Below, piece by piece: positions 17,613 to 26,035 of a stretch of DNA of 64,000 nt. Under the pieces are notes generated by a model, which saw only the letters and a program-made list of their open reading frames with translations, had not been told where the DNA came from and did no database searches. The stretch comes from Duganella flavida (GTDB lineage Bacteria; Pseudomonadota; Gammaproteobacteria; Burkholderiales; Burkholderiaceae_D). Both the position numbers and the translations under genes were made by a program. Numbering within the stretch: the first letter of the stretch is position 1; the number at the start of each line of letters is the position of its first letter. Where the stretch lies: assembly GCF_009857445.1 (NCBI RefSeq), contig NZ_WWCN01000013.1:62001-126000 (forward strand). Reading direction: 5' to 3'.

Positions 17613-20006
17613 TCAGCTCGAAATTCTGGATGCTTCGGCAGCGGTTTGTATGAAAAGTTGGACGCCGAATACCGGCCCCGCCGTGTGGCCCGGCTCCGGA
17701 TCGAAGCGCACTACCACGCTGCTCTTGCCGCTGGTGAGACGTTCCGGCACCGCATACTGCTGGTCGATGAACACACCCGGATTACTGCCATCGAGCTTGA
17801 CGTGCGCAATGCGCTCGCCATCGATACTGATGTAGAAATCGCGATTGCGCTCCTCGCCCCAGTAGCTGGCCTGCAGCATCAGCGGGCCGCTGGTGCACTT
17901 CATGTGGAAGCTGAAGAAGCCACCGGTGCGCGCATCGCGGCCGTTGCGGCCACGGTAGGACACTGGATACGAAATGTCCGATTGCAGGTCGTGATCGCGC
18001 TCCGGCTGCATTTCGCCCAAGTGCATGATATCGACCGAGCGCTCGGCCAGATCCTTGAGCCGCGCCTCTTCCTTGCGGAATGCGACTTCCGATGCCGCCC
18101 ATTCGGCCTCACTGTAGGTATTGAAGTACACCGCCGCGCGCCGCTCGTACTGCGCGAAGAATGGCGTGAACTTCATGTCGCCGGGGCGTCCGGTGCCCAC
18201 GCTACGGTAAACGGCTTTGCCTTTGTCCGACTCTGCAAACGCGCTGAGGATGTTGGCGCCCACCAGCGCAGGCGCCAGTCCGCTGAACGGCTTGTCAGCC
18301 GCGCCAAGATCGGCGGCCAGCACCATCGGCCCGCGCAGCAGCGCCACCACGTGATCATTGCCGGCGGCGGCTTCAAGACGCAAGTCCAGCGGCAGCGACA
18401 GGCGCACTGTGTCGCCAGCCTTCCAGCGGCGGCGTATCAGCACATAGCCCTTGTCCTTGCTGGCCGTATGCGGTTTTCCGTTGACCCGCACCGTATATTT
18501 CGATGCCCACGCTGGAATGCGCAGCGCTAGCGTGTAGTAGCGCTGCCCGGCCAAGCGGCGCACCTTGATGTCGATATCACCCGCGTACGGATAGCCCGTG
18601 TTCAGCTCCAGCCGCACGGCGGCTGCCTTCCACTCCACGCTCGACGGGATGTAAAGGTTGACGAACAGCGTGTCACCGTTTTCCCAGTAGATGGAGTCGC
18701 CGTGCTTGGCGTGGCTCTCCATGCCGGACACCACGCAGCACCAGAAATCGTTCTCCTCGCTGGAGAATTCACGCGCTACGCCGGACATCAACGGTGTCAT
18801 GTAAGTGAACATGCCGGTGCGCGGGTTCTGGTGCGCGAGGATGTGATTGAGGTGCGTTCGCTCGTAGTAGTCGAAGTAGGCTGCATCCGGCGCCCAGCTA
18901 TACAGGTGGCGCGTCATCTTCAGCATGTTGTAGCTGCAGCAGGCTTCGCAGGTTTGCTCAGTGATGTGGGCAGCGATGCTGTCCGGCGCGGAGAAGTATT
19001 CGCGGTCACCGTTACCGCCAATGACGTAACTGTGGTGCTGGGTGACGCGCCTCCAGAAGAAGTTAACCGCATCGGCATCGCTTTGGCGGCCTGTCAGTTC
19101 GTGCAGGCGCGCGAGGCCAATCAGCTTGGGGATCTGCGTGTTGGAGTGCAGGTTGGCCAGTTCATCACGGCCTTGCGCCAGCGGCGTGAGGACCTTGGTG
19201 TGATACAGGCGCTGCGCCAACGCCAGCCAGCGCTTGTCCTGCGTGCGCGCATACAGCTCGGCAAAGCTTTCGTTGATGCCGCCATGTTCGCAGGCCAGCA
19301 CTTGCTGCACCTGTTCGTCGTTCAATGCGGCGAACACTTTGTCGATATAGCCTGCGAGGCCCAACGCTACCTGCAACGCCTGCTCATTGCCCGTGTAAGT
19401 CTGCGCGTCGAACAGGCCAGCGAATACCTTGTGCCAGTTATACAGCGGTACCCAGCAGCCGTTCAGGTCAAAGCCCGCTGAGCGGATTTCGCCTCGCATG
19501 ATTTCAGGGAAGATCTCCTTGCCGTCGACCACCTGGCCATCTTTGCGCTTGCGCATAAAGCCAGCCACGTAGCCATCGCCCTGCGCCTGCTGCACGCGCG
19601 CCAGTTCGGCCACGATGTAGTCGATGCGCGGTTTGAGCGCGGCGTTGCCGGTCTGCGCGTACATCAGCGACAGCGCGGACAGGTAGTGGCCCAGCCCTTC
19701 GCCGGCGATGGTGTCGGCTTCCCAGCCGCCGTAGATGGCGCCCTTGGCCGGCAGGCCTGCGAAGCGGTGATAGTTGTGCAGGAAGCGGTCGGCGCTCAGG
19801 CGCAACAGGTAGGCTTGATTGGCTTGCAGCGCATCGGCATAAACGGAGGGCAGCAAGCGCACCGACGATAGCGGCAATGCGCGGGCGCTGGCCGGAACCG
19901 CGCCGCCGCTGGCCACGGCCAGGCTCGCGGCGGCATTGGCCTTCGCGCTCCATCCGGAAACCAGTCCCAGACCAACGGCGCCCTTCAATATCTGTCGGCG
20001 TTGCAT
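17613..20006 (-). CDS. Exported GH127-family glycoside hydrolase (beta-L-arabinofuranosidase type)
   Basis: 797 residues with a twin-arginine-type N-terminus (QRRQILKGAVGLG), so export in folded form is likely. The all-helical barrel carries the family zinc/cysteine site: Glu-x-Cys in CEACCSYNML near residue 355 and the double Cys in FWCCVVSGME near 424, matching the Glu/Cys and Cys-Cys nucleophile arrangement of characterised beta-L-arabinofuranosidases. A beta-rich C-terminal region follows. Substrate is probably an arabinose-containing plant polymer. The next gene upstream is an SGNH esterase 97 bp away, consistent with joint attack on decorated plant polysaccharide. Confidence 0.85.
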   Translation of the reverse strand: MQRRQILKGAVGLGLVSGWSAKANAAASLAVASGGAVPASARALPLSSVRLLPSVYADALQANQAYLLRLSADRFLHNYHRFAGLPAKGAIYGGWEADTIAGEGLGHYLSALSLMYAQTGNAALKPRIDYIVAELARVQQAQGDGYVAGFMRKRKDGQVVDGKEIFPEIMRGEIRSAGFDLNGCWVPLYNWHKVFAGLFDAQTYTGNEQALQVALGLAGYIDKVFAALNDEQVQQVLACEHGGINESFAELYARTQDKRWLALAQRLYHTKVLTPLAQGRDELANLHSNTQIPKLIGLARLHELTGRQSDADAVNFFWRRVTQHHSYVIGGNGDREYFSAPDSIAAHITEQTCEACCSYNMLKMTRHLYSWAPDAAYFDYYERTHLNHILAHQNPRTGMFTYMTPLMSGVAREFSSEENDFWCCVVSGMESHAKHGDSIYWENGDTLFVNLYIPSSVEWKAAAVRLELNTGYPYAGDIDIKVRRLAGQRYYTLALRIPAWASKYTVRVNGKPHTASKDKGYVLIRRRWKAGDTVRLSLPLDLRLEAAAGNDHVVALLRGPMVLAADLGAADKPFSGLAPALVGANILSAFAESDKGKAVYRSVGTGRPGDMKFTPFFAQYERRAAVYFNTYSEAEWAASEVAFRKEEARLKDLAERSVDIMHLGEMQPERDHDLQSDISYPVSYRGRNGRDARTGGFFSFHMKCTSGPLMLQASYWGEERNRDFYISIDGERIAHVKLDGSNPGVFIDQQYAVPERLTSGKSSVVVRFDPEPGHTAGPVFGVQLFIQTAAEASRISS

Positions 20007-20016
20007 ACGTACCCTC

Positions 20017-20035
20017 TTGGTGAATGTTCAACCAA
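20017..20035. promoter_or_regulatory. Imperfect palindrome upstream of the GH127 gene
   Basis: TTGGTGAA-TG-TTCAACCAA is a near-perfect dyad (one extra A in the right arm), directly upstream of the ribosome site AGAGGG and 11-29 bp before the ATG at 20006. The position suits a repressor operator of a carbohydrate gene. No regulator of the sugar type is encoded next to it, so the binding protein is unknown. Confidence 0.35.
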
Positions 20036-20103
20036 TAATGTACGTCCGCAAACGCCGCGCGTCTTGTTTCAGCGCCGCGAAAAGCGTGACGAAATCGGCA
20101 CAA

Positions 20104-21165
20104 TCACCAGCCAGCCTTCTTGCGGATAAAGTCGGTCAGCAGCGCTGCATTGGCTTGGTGCTGCTTCACGCGCGGATGGCCGCCGAAGCCATTCCAAGGA
20201 AAGATGATGGTGTCGATGCGCTGGTCGCCGCCGTCGCGCATCTGGTCCACTGCTGTGCGCACGTAGCCTGGCCACTTCGAGCCTTCCTGCACCGCATCCA
20301 TGCTGCCCAGCGCACAAACGATGTAGGCACGCGGGTACAGCGCGCGGATCTTTTGCACGAAGGTGCGGTAGGCTGCGATGCGTCGCGCGTCATCCGGCAT
20401 CGGCGACAAACGCTTCTCCCGATCGATCAGCCAGCGGTCGTTCTGGAACAGGTTGACCACCACCACGTCCGGCGTCCACGAGCTGAAGTCCCAATGGCTG
20501 TCGTTGTTGCCGACGGCGCTCAGCTGGTCGTAGAAGTCCGGCATGGTGAACGGGAACCAGCTAATCATCACACCGATGCCGCTCTGCGACGTGATGTGCG
20601 CTTCTGCATCCAGCGCGCGCGCCGTGATGGCGGCGTAGGACAGGTAGTTGTTCTTGTCCTTTAGCAGATGATCGGGGCCGTCATCCGGCGACTCGTTGCC
20701 CATGCCGCTGGTGATGGAGTCGCCGAAGAATTCAATGTGGCGCTGCTTGCGCGGCGGTGGCGGCAGCAGCTTGCCGCCGTCGGCCAGTTCCAGGCCTTTG
20801 AACACGGTGCCGCCCTCCTCGCCCTCGGTGCGCTTGGTAATCAGCAGGCGGTGCGCGCCTGCTTGCAGGCCGCTGGCTACAGCGTATGTCTTGCTGCCCT
20901 GCGCCGCCTCGATCACCACCGGCTTGTCATCGATGAAGACGTTGAAGAAGTTCTTGCCCAACTGGTCGTCCAGCGTAACGGACAAGCTGCTGCCGGTGAA
21001 GTTGGCGGCGATGCTGGTGCCGGGCCACGACAGCACAGGCTTCGCGCGGTCGGCGAAATCGATACGCCCTGTGTACTGTAATTGCGCGTTGTCTGCGCCT
21101 ACCATCACGCTTGAAAACGTTTGCCCACTCAGTAATAACGCTAGCAGTCCAGCTTTGAACTTCAT
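20104..21165 (-). CDS. Secreted SGNH-fold carbohydrate esterase (CE2-like)
   Basis: 353 residues: signal peptide (about 1-23), an N-terminal beta-sandwich of about 110 residues, then an SGNH hydrolase domain with block I FFGDSITSG (catalytic Ser near 150) and a C-terminal GGHPRVKQH block supplying the catalytic His. The two-domain order with jelly-roll first is that of CE2 acetyl-esterases, which remove acetyl groups from xylan or other sugars. The ATG follows AAAAAGGAG. It lies upstream of the GH127 gene on the same strand and 15 bp after a LysR gene. Confidence 0.82.
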   Translation of the reverse strand: MKFKAGLLALLLSGQTFSSVMVGADNAQLQYTGRIDFADRAKPVLSWPGTSIAANFTGSSLSVTLDDQLGKNFFNVFIDDKPVVIEAAQGSKTYAVASGLQAGAHRLLITKRTEGEEGGTVFKGLELADGGKLLPPPPRKQRHIEFFGDSITSGMGNESPDDGPDHLLKDKNNYLSYAAITARALDAEAHITSQSGIGVMISWFPFTMPDFYDQLSAVGNNDSHWDFSSWTPDVVVVNLFQNDRWLIDREKRLSPMPDDARRIAAYRTFVQKIRALYPRAYIVCALGSMDAVQEGSKWPGYVRTAVDQMRDGGDQRIDTIIFPWNGFGGHPRVKQHQANAALLTDFIRKKAGW

Positions 21166-21180
21166 CGATTCGTCTCCTTT

Positions 21181-22110
21181 TTAGTGTTGGCGGAAGCGCG
21201 CAGCGTGGCCGCTGGCGCGGAATTGCTCCACCATGAAATCCACAAACACCCGTACCTTGGCCGGTACCAGCTTGCGGCTTGAATAGTAAATCGACAGCGG
21301 CCGTGTTTCGGCGTGCCAGTCGGGCAGCACGCGCACCAGCTCTCCGCTATCGAGCAAGGGCACGGCGTGCGGCAAGGGTAGCATGGCGATGCCCATGCCG
21401 CAGGCGGCTGCGCGGGCGATGGCTTCCGGATCATCCAGCACCGCCACCGGTCGCACGCTGGCCACCACTTCCTCGCCGCCACGGTGCTTCAAGGTCCACG
21501 GCACCAATCGGCCGGTGCTCAGTGAACGGCGCAGCAGGCCGCGATGGCGTGTCAGGTCCTGCGGCGTCTCCGGCGCGGCATGCGCTTTCAGGTAGGACGG
21601 CGACGCGGCCAGCACGATATCAACCCGCGCCAGTTCGCGTGCGATCAGCGCGTCGGTCAGCTCAATGCCGCCGCCGATGGCGACGTCGAAGCCTTCCGCG
21701 ATCAGGTCCACTTGCCGGTTATCGAAATACAGGTCCGGCACCACGTCCGGATAGCGGCGCGAAAATTCTTCCAGAAACGGCACAAAATACTGCCGTCCCA
21801 CGGTGTAGGCCAGCGACACCTTGAGCGTGCCGGCCGGCTTGCCCGCCCCCTGGCTCAGGTCCGTGAGCGCGTCGCCGATCTCGCTCCACGGCAGGCGCAC
21901 CTGCCCGTACAGACGCTCGCCATCGGTGGTCAGCGCCAGGCTACGGGTGCTGCGCTGGAACAGGCGCACGCCAAGCCGCAGCTCCAGCCGGTTGACGCTC
22001 TTGCTCACCGCCGCCGGCGTCAGTCCCAGGCGACGGGCGGCCGCCGAGAAGCTACCCTCGTCGGCAGAGGCAATGAATGCATCGAGATAGCTGCTGAGTT
22101 CGGTAAGCAT
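21181..22110 (-). CDS. LysR-family transcriptional regulator
   Basis: 309 residues. The N-terminal winged helix-turn-helix is plain (FSAAARRLGLTPAAVSKSVNRLE), followed by a substrate-binding-type effector domain. It is divergent from an SDR oxidoreductase gene 109 bp away, the usual arrangement for a LysR regulator and its target. The spacer contains a short dyad AGTT-GA-AACT near 22133 that could be part of its site. The effector is unknown. Confidence 0.9.
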   Translation of the reverse strand: MLTELSSYLDAFIASADEGSFSAAARRLGLTPAAVSKSVNRLELRLGVRLFQRSTRSLALTTDGERLYGQVRLPWSEIGDALTDLSQGAGKPAGTLKVSLAYTVGRQYFVPFLEEFSRRYPDVVPDLYFDNRQVDLIAEGFDVAIGGGIELTDALIARELARVDIVLAASPSYLKAHAAPETPQDLTRHRGLLRRSLSTGRLVPWTLKHRGGEEVVASVRPVAVLDDPEAIARAAACGMGIAMLPLPHAVPLLDSGELVRVLPDWHAETRPLSIYYSSRKLVPAKVRVFVDFMVEQFRASGHAARFRQH

Positions 22111-22219
22111 GCGCCCATCTTATACCAATAGTTGAAACTGTACACGCAAATTCATGACTACAAAGACAAGCTGGGGAAGACCATACTGTGTTCATCAACC
22201 AACCCGAAAGGAACACATC

Positions 22220-22963
22220 ATGAACACCAAACTCAACGGTCAAGTCGCTTTCATCAACGGTGGTTCGCGCGGCATCGGCGCTGCTACCGCCCGCCGCCTG
22301 GCGAGCGAAGGCGCCAAAGTCGCCATCGGTTACGCTGCCTCGGCCATCGCTGCCGAAGCGCTGGTAGAAGACATTAAAGCCGCCGGCGGTGAAGCTTTCG
22401 CCATCAAGGCCGACGCCTCTGACGCCGCTGCCCTGACCAAAGCCATCGACACCGTGGCCGATCGCTACGGCCGCCTCGACATCCTGGTCAACAGCGCCGG
22501 CGTGCTGCTGCTGGGCCCAACGGACAGCTTCTCGCTGGAAGACTTCGACAAAACCATCGCCGTCAATGTGCGCGCCGTGTTTGTGGCGTCGCAAGCTGCA
22601 GCCAAGCATATGAAAAACGGTGGCCGCATCATCAACATCGGCAGCACCAATGCCCAGCGCATGCCGTTTGAAGGCGGCGCGGCTTACGCGATGAGCAAAT
22701 CGGCACTCACCGGCCTGGTGAAAGGCATGGCGCGCGACTTCGGTAGCCGCAACATCACCGTCAACAACGTGGCACCTGGCCCGGTCGATACCGACATGAA
22801 TCCGGCCGACAGCGATTTCGCTACCGGTCTGCACGGCCTGATGGCGCTGAAACGCCACGGCAAAGCCGAAGAAATCGCCGCGATGGTGTCCTACCTGGCC
22901 GGCCCTGAAGCGGGCTTCGTCACCGGCGCCGACCTGCTGATCGACGGCGGCTTCGCAGCTTAA
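22220..22963 (+). CDS. Short-chain dehydrogenase/reductase (3-oxoacyl-ACP-reductase-like)
   Basis: 247 residues of classical SDR type: NAD(P)-binding GGSRGIG near residue 15, NSAG motif, catalytic Tyr-x3-Lys in YAMSK, and a C-terminal TGADLLIDGGF. The ATG at 22220 is preceded by AAAGGA; an in-frame ATG at 22154 lacks a ribosome site and adds unrelated sequence. It is probably controlled by the divergent LysR protein. The substrate cannot be told from sequence. It converges on the RNase T2 gene with only three bases between the stop codons. Confidence 0.88.
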   Translation: MNTKLNGQVAFINGGSRGIGAATARRLASEGAKVAIGYAASAIAAEALVEDIKAAGGEAFAIKADASDAAALTKAIDTVADRYGRLDILVNSAGVLLLGPTDSFSLEDFDKTIAVNVRAVFVASQAAAKHMKNGGRIINIGSTNAQRMPFEGGAAYAMSKSALTGLVKGMARDFGSRNITVNNVAPGPVDTDMNPADSDFATGLHGLMALKRHGKAEEIAAMVSYLAGPEAGFVTGADLLIDGGFAA

Positions 22964-22966
22964 GTG

Positions 22967-23947
22967 TTACTGCTTACCGGCTGCTTCGACATAGATTTCG
23001 TCGGCGCAGCCGGACGTACGCGACGGCGCAGGACGCGCATTCGCTACCAGCTGCGGCAAATCGCGGTCGGTGGCGAAGTCCAGCGCCAGCGATATGCGGA
23101 TCTCCTGCAGGTATTTGTGCTGCACGCAGACCAGCGTGATGGTGTCCGCCACCTTGTCGCCGTAACGCTTCTTGACGCGATCGAAGAAATCGCTCACCTT
23201 GATGGTCTTGCCAGTATTCCCCAGCACGATCTTGCCCACCTCCGATTCGTTCACCACCCGCACTGCCGACACCGCTTTGATGAAATACTCGTCCGGCGGC
23301 AGCGACTGGCATTTTCCATGCTTGTTCCACTCGTACGCGCCGAAGCTGCGCTCGTAGAAGAAGTTAGGCATCCACGGCGCGATTTTTTCGATGGTGTCTT
23401 TGCTCAGCTCAAATGGCTTGCCGCTGCAGCTGCCGTACTGGATGCCGCATTCCTGTTTGTTCGGCCACAGGCCATGCAGGCTCAGTGTCTTGGCTTCCAG
23501 CGTGCCGTTGCTGAGTGCATCGCACTCCGGTTTCTTGCCGTTGTACTTGGCGTGTTCGCAGAAGCCTGGCTGCCAGGTGATGGCCAGCACGTAGCTGTCC
23601 TGCTGGTTCGGCAGTGAGCACATCGGGCCGGCCGCATCAGCGGATGCACGCGTTGCTGGTTTGTTCTCATCCAGCGCCGGTGTGCCGCACTCGCGCTGCA
23701 CCCAGCGCAGCTGCGGCTGTGCGCTCGGCACATCGACACGCAGCCAGTCGTAGTCGACCTTGTTGATTTCGCGAACCGTGTAGGAAGTGCCGGCGGCGAC
23801 TTTCACATCGCCGGGATTGGCGCGCTTGGCGAACGAGGAAAATGCTTCACAGCTTTTGGTGGCGGTAAAACTGCCGGTGGCGGATTCACTGGCGCTGCAG
23901 TCCAGCGCGGCAAAAGCGAGTAGTGCAACGGCAATCGAACGACGCAT
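22967..23947 (-). CDS. Exported RNase T2-family ribonuclease with N-terminal SH3-like domain
   Basis: 326 residues with a signal peptide (MRRSIAVALLAFAALDCSAS). Both active-site boxes of RNase T2 are present: CAS1 SLHGLWP near residue 157 and CAS2 YEWNKHGKC near 208, each with its catalytic His. Several paired cysteines suit a periplasmic or secreted enzyme. Ahead of the nuclease domain is an SH3b-like stretch of about 80 residues (VKVAAGTSYTVREIN ... WLRVDV ... RWVQREC), an addition absent from E. coli RNase I. The ATG at 23947 follows GGGGGAA; an upstream in-frame extension was rejected because it would mask the signal peptide. Confidence 0.88.
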   Translation of the reverse strand: MRRSIAVALLAFAALDCSASESATGSFTATKSCEAFSSFAKRANPGDVKVAAGTSYTVREINKVDYDWLRVDVPSAQPQLRWVQRECGTPALDENKPATRASADAAGPMCSLPNQQDSYVLAITWQPGFCEHAKYNGKKPECDALSNGTLEAKTLSLHGLWPNKQECGIQYGSCSGKPFELSKDTIEKIAPWMPNFFYERSFGAYEWNKHGKCQSLPPDEYFIKAVSAVRVVNESEVGKIVLGNTGKTIKVSDFFDRVKKRYGDKVADTITLVCVQHKYLQEIRISLALDFATDRDLPQLVANARPAPSRTSGCADEIYVEAAGKQ

Positions 23948-24001
23948 GAATTCCCCCAGGGTTAAACTGAATTTCGCCATTTTACACAGGAGGAATCCAT
24001 C

Positions 24002-24253
24002 ATGAAACAACTCCATCTCGCTGGCAAGTTTGCTTGCGCACTGATCGCCACGGTAGCCGTCATCAGCGGTTGCCAGAAAAAGGAAGTCGTACCACCGCCG
24101 GTGCCGGAAGCAACGCCTGCTCCAGCAACGACACCCGCACCAATCACCAATACGCCAACCACCGACGGCGGCACGGCCACTCAGCCAAATCCAAACGCGC
24201 CAGCATCAAGCACACCACCAGCTACCACCGAACCACCACCGGCCAACCGCTAA
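24002..24253 (+). CDS. Small proline/threonine-rich lipoprotein
   Basis: 83 residues: lipoprotein signal with lipobox VISGC (Cys24), then a low-complexity tail of Pro, Thr, Ala and Asn. The ribosome site AGGAGGAAT is excellent. Such tails usually act as spacers in the periplasm or at the surface; no enzymatic domain is possible at this size. It is divergent from the RNase T2 gene (54 bp apart), and its last four bases overlap the end of the convergent TPR-GGDEF gene. No specific function recognised. Confidence 0.72.
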   Translation: MKQLHLAGKFACALIATVAVISGCQKKEVVPPPVPEATPAPATTPAPITNTPTTDGGTATQPNPNAPASSTPPATTEPPPANR

Positions 24254-25959
24254 GCCAGCGCTGCCTCCACCCGGTTGCGGCCATTGGCCTTGGCGCGGTA
24301 CAGCGCATCGTCGGCGCGCTTGCAGATGAGTTCAAGCGTGCCGGCCAGCGCGTCGTACGCCGCCACGCCAATGCTGATGCTGGGCTTGAGCTCCGGTGCT
24401 TGATCGCGGCAATCGACTTCCGCCACGGCAGCGCGTATGCGCTCCGCTGCGCCCATCGCTTGCTCCAGCGTGGTGCCGCGCAGTAGCACCAGGAATTCTT
24501 CACCACCGATACGGCCAATCACATCCCCCGGACGCAGCGCAACGCGCGCTGCATGCGATATGCGTTGCAGCACCACGTCGCCCACCGCGTGGCCGTAGGT
24601 ATCGTTGATGCGCTTGAAGTGATCGATATCCAACGCAGCAAATGCCAACGGCGTGTGATCGCGCTGTGCTTGCGCCAGCGCGGTGTGCGCCAATTCAAGA
24701 AAGTGGCGGCGGTTGGGCAAGCGGGTCAGCTCGTCGGTCAAGGCCAGGTCACGCATACGGCGCGCTTGCGCAATCTGCCGCTTCATCATTACGCCCAGCG
24801 CAGCAATGGCCAGCAGGCTGAGCACCAGCGCTGCGTATTGCCAGCGGCGGATGGTGTCGGCGGCTTCCAGCGCACTGGCCAGCGATGCATTGTTGCGCTG
24901 CGCCTGCTCGGTGTGGAACTGGACGCGCAAGCGGCTGCTCCGTTCGTCCAGCAATTGCTTCTCCAGCGCTTGCTTGACGCGCATCTGCTCGCCGCGTGCA
25001 ATATAGGCTTCATGCCAGTTGCCGTTGCCCGCTTGCGCCAGTCCCAGCTCTTCGTAGATTTTGTCGAGGTAGCGCAGATTGTCGTGCTGCTGGAAGTAGG
25101 TGCGCGCCGCATCCAGGTCTGCCAGCGCTGCTGCGTTACGGCCAGCTCGCCGCAAGGCCGCGCCGCGTGACAGCTGCACCGTGGCGACACCCTCCTCGTC
25201 CTGGTCGCTGCGGTACTGCTGCAGAGCGTGATCCAGCAGGCGCAAGGCCGCTTCATGCTGGCCGCGCTTGGATAGGACCACCGCCAGTGCACGTTCGTCG
25301 TAAGCGATATCGCTCCCCACATTACGCTTGTGGTCGATGGCCAGCGCCTGCTCGAATTGCTCCTGCGCTGCCGGCAGCTGTTCCATCTTTTCCAGCGTGC
25401 TAGCAATATTGAAATAGGTAGTGGCCGTATCCTGCTCCGCACCTTTGGCCAGGTGTGCAATCAGCAGCTTGCGGTAGTACTGCAAAGCCTGCTCGTAGTC
25501 TTTGACGTTGCTGTCGGCGTACAGGTTGGCGATAGCGTTGAGGGCGTAATTCTGGTTGAGGACATCCCCCCGCTGCACCATCAGTTCGTAACCGCGTTTG
25601 AGGTCGGCAATGGCGTCGGCATACTGGCCATCGTAACCGCGCTGTTCGCCGCGCAGCAGCAAGGCCGCCGCCAGCAGGGAGTTGTCGCGCAGGCGCTCGG
25701 CTTCGGACACGGCAAACTGGAACTCATCCACCGCCTGCTCGCGCTTGCCGCTCAACAGCAAGGCATGGCCGCGGCACAGGCGCAAGCCAGCGATGGCGGC
25801 GGCGTCCTTCTGCTGCGGCAGTTCGTCCTGCACTTGCTTCAGCGCAGCAGCAGGATTGGTGGCGCTGAGCGATATGCAGCGCTCAAATGGCGTGTCGGCG
25901 GCCCATGCCGCAGCGGTCGCCAGCAAGCCGGACAACAGTAGCGAGATACGAAGCTTCAA
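24250..25959 (-). CDS. Exported-sensor TPR-GGDEF diguanylate cyclase, TTG start
   Basis: 569 residues: signal peptide (MKLRISLLLSGLLATAAAWA), tetratricopeptide-type helical repeats up to about residue 370, one membrane helix (WQYAALVLSLLAIAALGV), then a GGDEF domain with RIGGEEFLVLL and an upstream I-site RPGD. TPR repeats would be periplasmic and the cyclase cytoplasmic, so it probably converts a periplasmic protein contact into c-di-GMP. The start codon is TTG, chosen because GGGAG lies six bases upstream and it opens a good signal peptide. It is convergent with the small lipoprotein, overlapping by four bases. Confidence 0.85.
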   Translation of the reverse strand: MKLRISLLLSGLLATAAAWAADTPFERCISLSATNPAAALKQVQDELPQQKDAAAIAGLRLCRGHALLLSGKREQAVDEFQFAVSEAERLRDNSLLAAALLLRGEQRGYDGQYADAIADLKRGYELMVQRGDVLNQNYALNAIANLYADSNVKDYEQALQYYRKLLIAHLAKGAEQDTATTYFNIASTLEKMEQLPAAQEQFEQALAIDHKRNVGSDIAYDERALAVVLSKRGQHEAALRLLDHALQQYRSDQDEEGVATVQLSRGAALRRAGRNAAALADLDAARTYFQQHDNLRYLDKIYEELGLAQAGNGNWHEAYIARGEQMRVKQALEKQLLDERSSRLRVQFHTEQAQRNNASLASALEAADTIRRWQYAALVLSLLAIAALGVMMKRQIAQARRMRDLALTDELTRLPNRRHFLELAHTALAQAQRDHTPLAFAALDIDHFKRINDTYGHAVGDVVLQRISHAARVALRPGDVIGRIGGEEFLVLLRGTTLEQAMGAAERIRAAVAEVDCRDQAPELKPSISIGVAAYDALAGTLELICKRADDALYRAKANGRNRVEAALA

Positions 25960-26035
25960 GCAGTACTCCCTTTCTTAGTGCAACAATCATACGGCAAGCC
26001 ACTTGGCTACCGCAAGAATCGCAAGGGAGAGAGTG

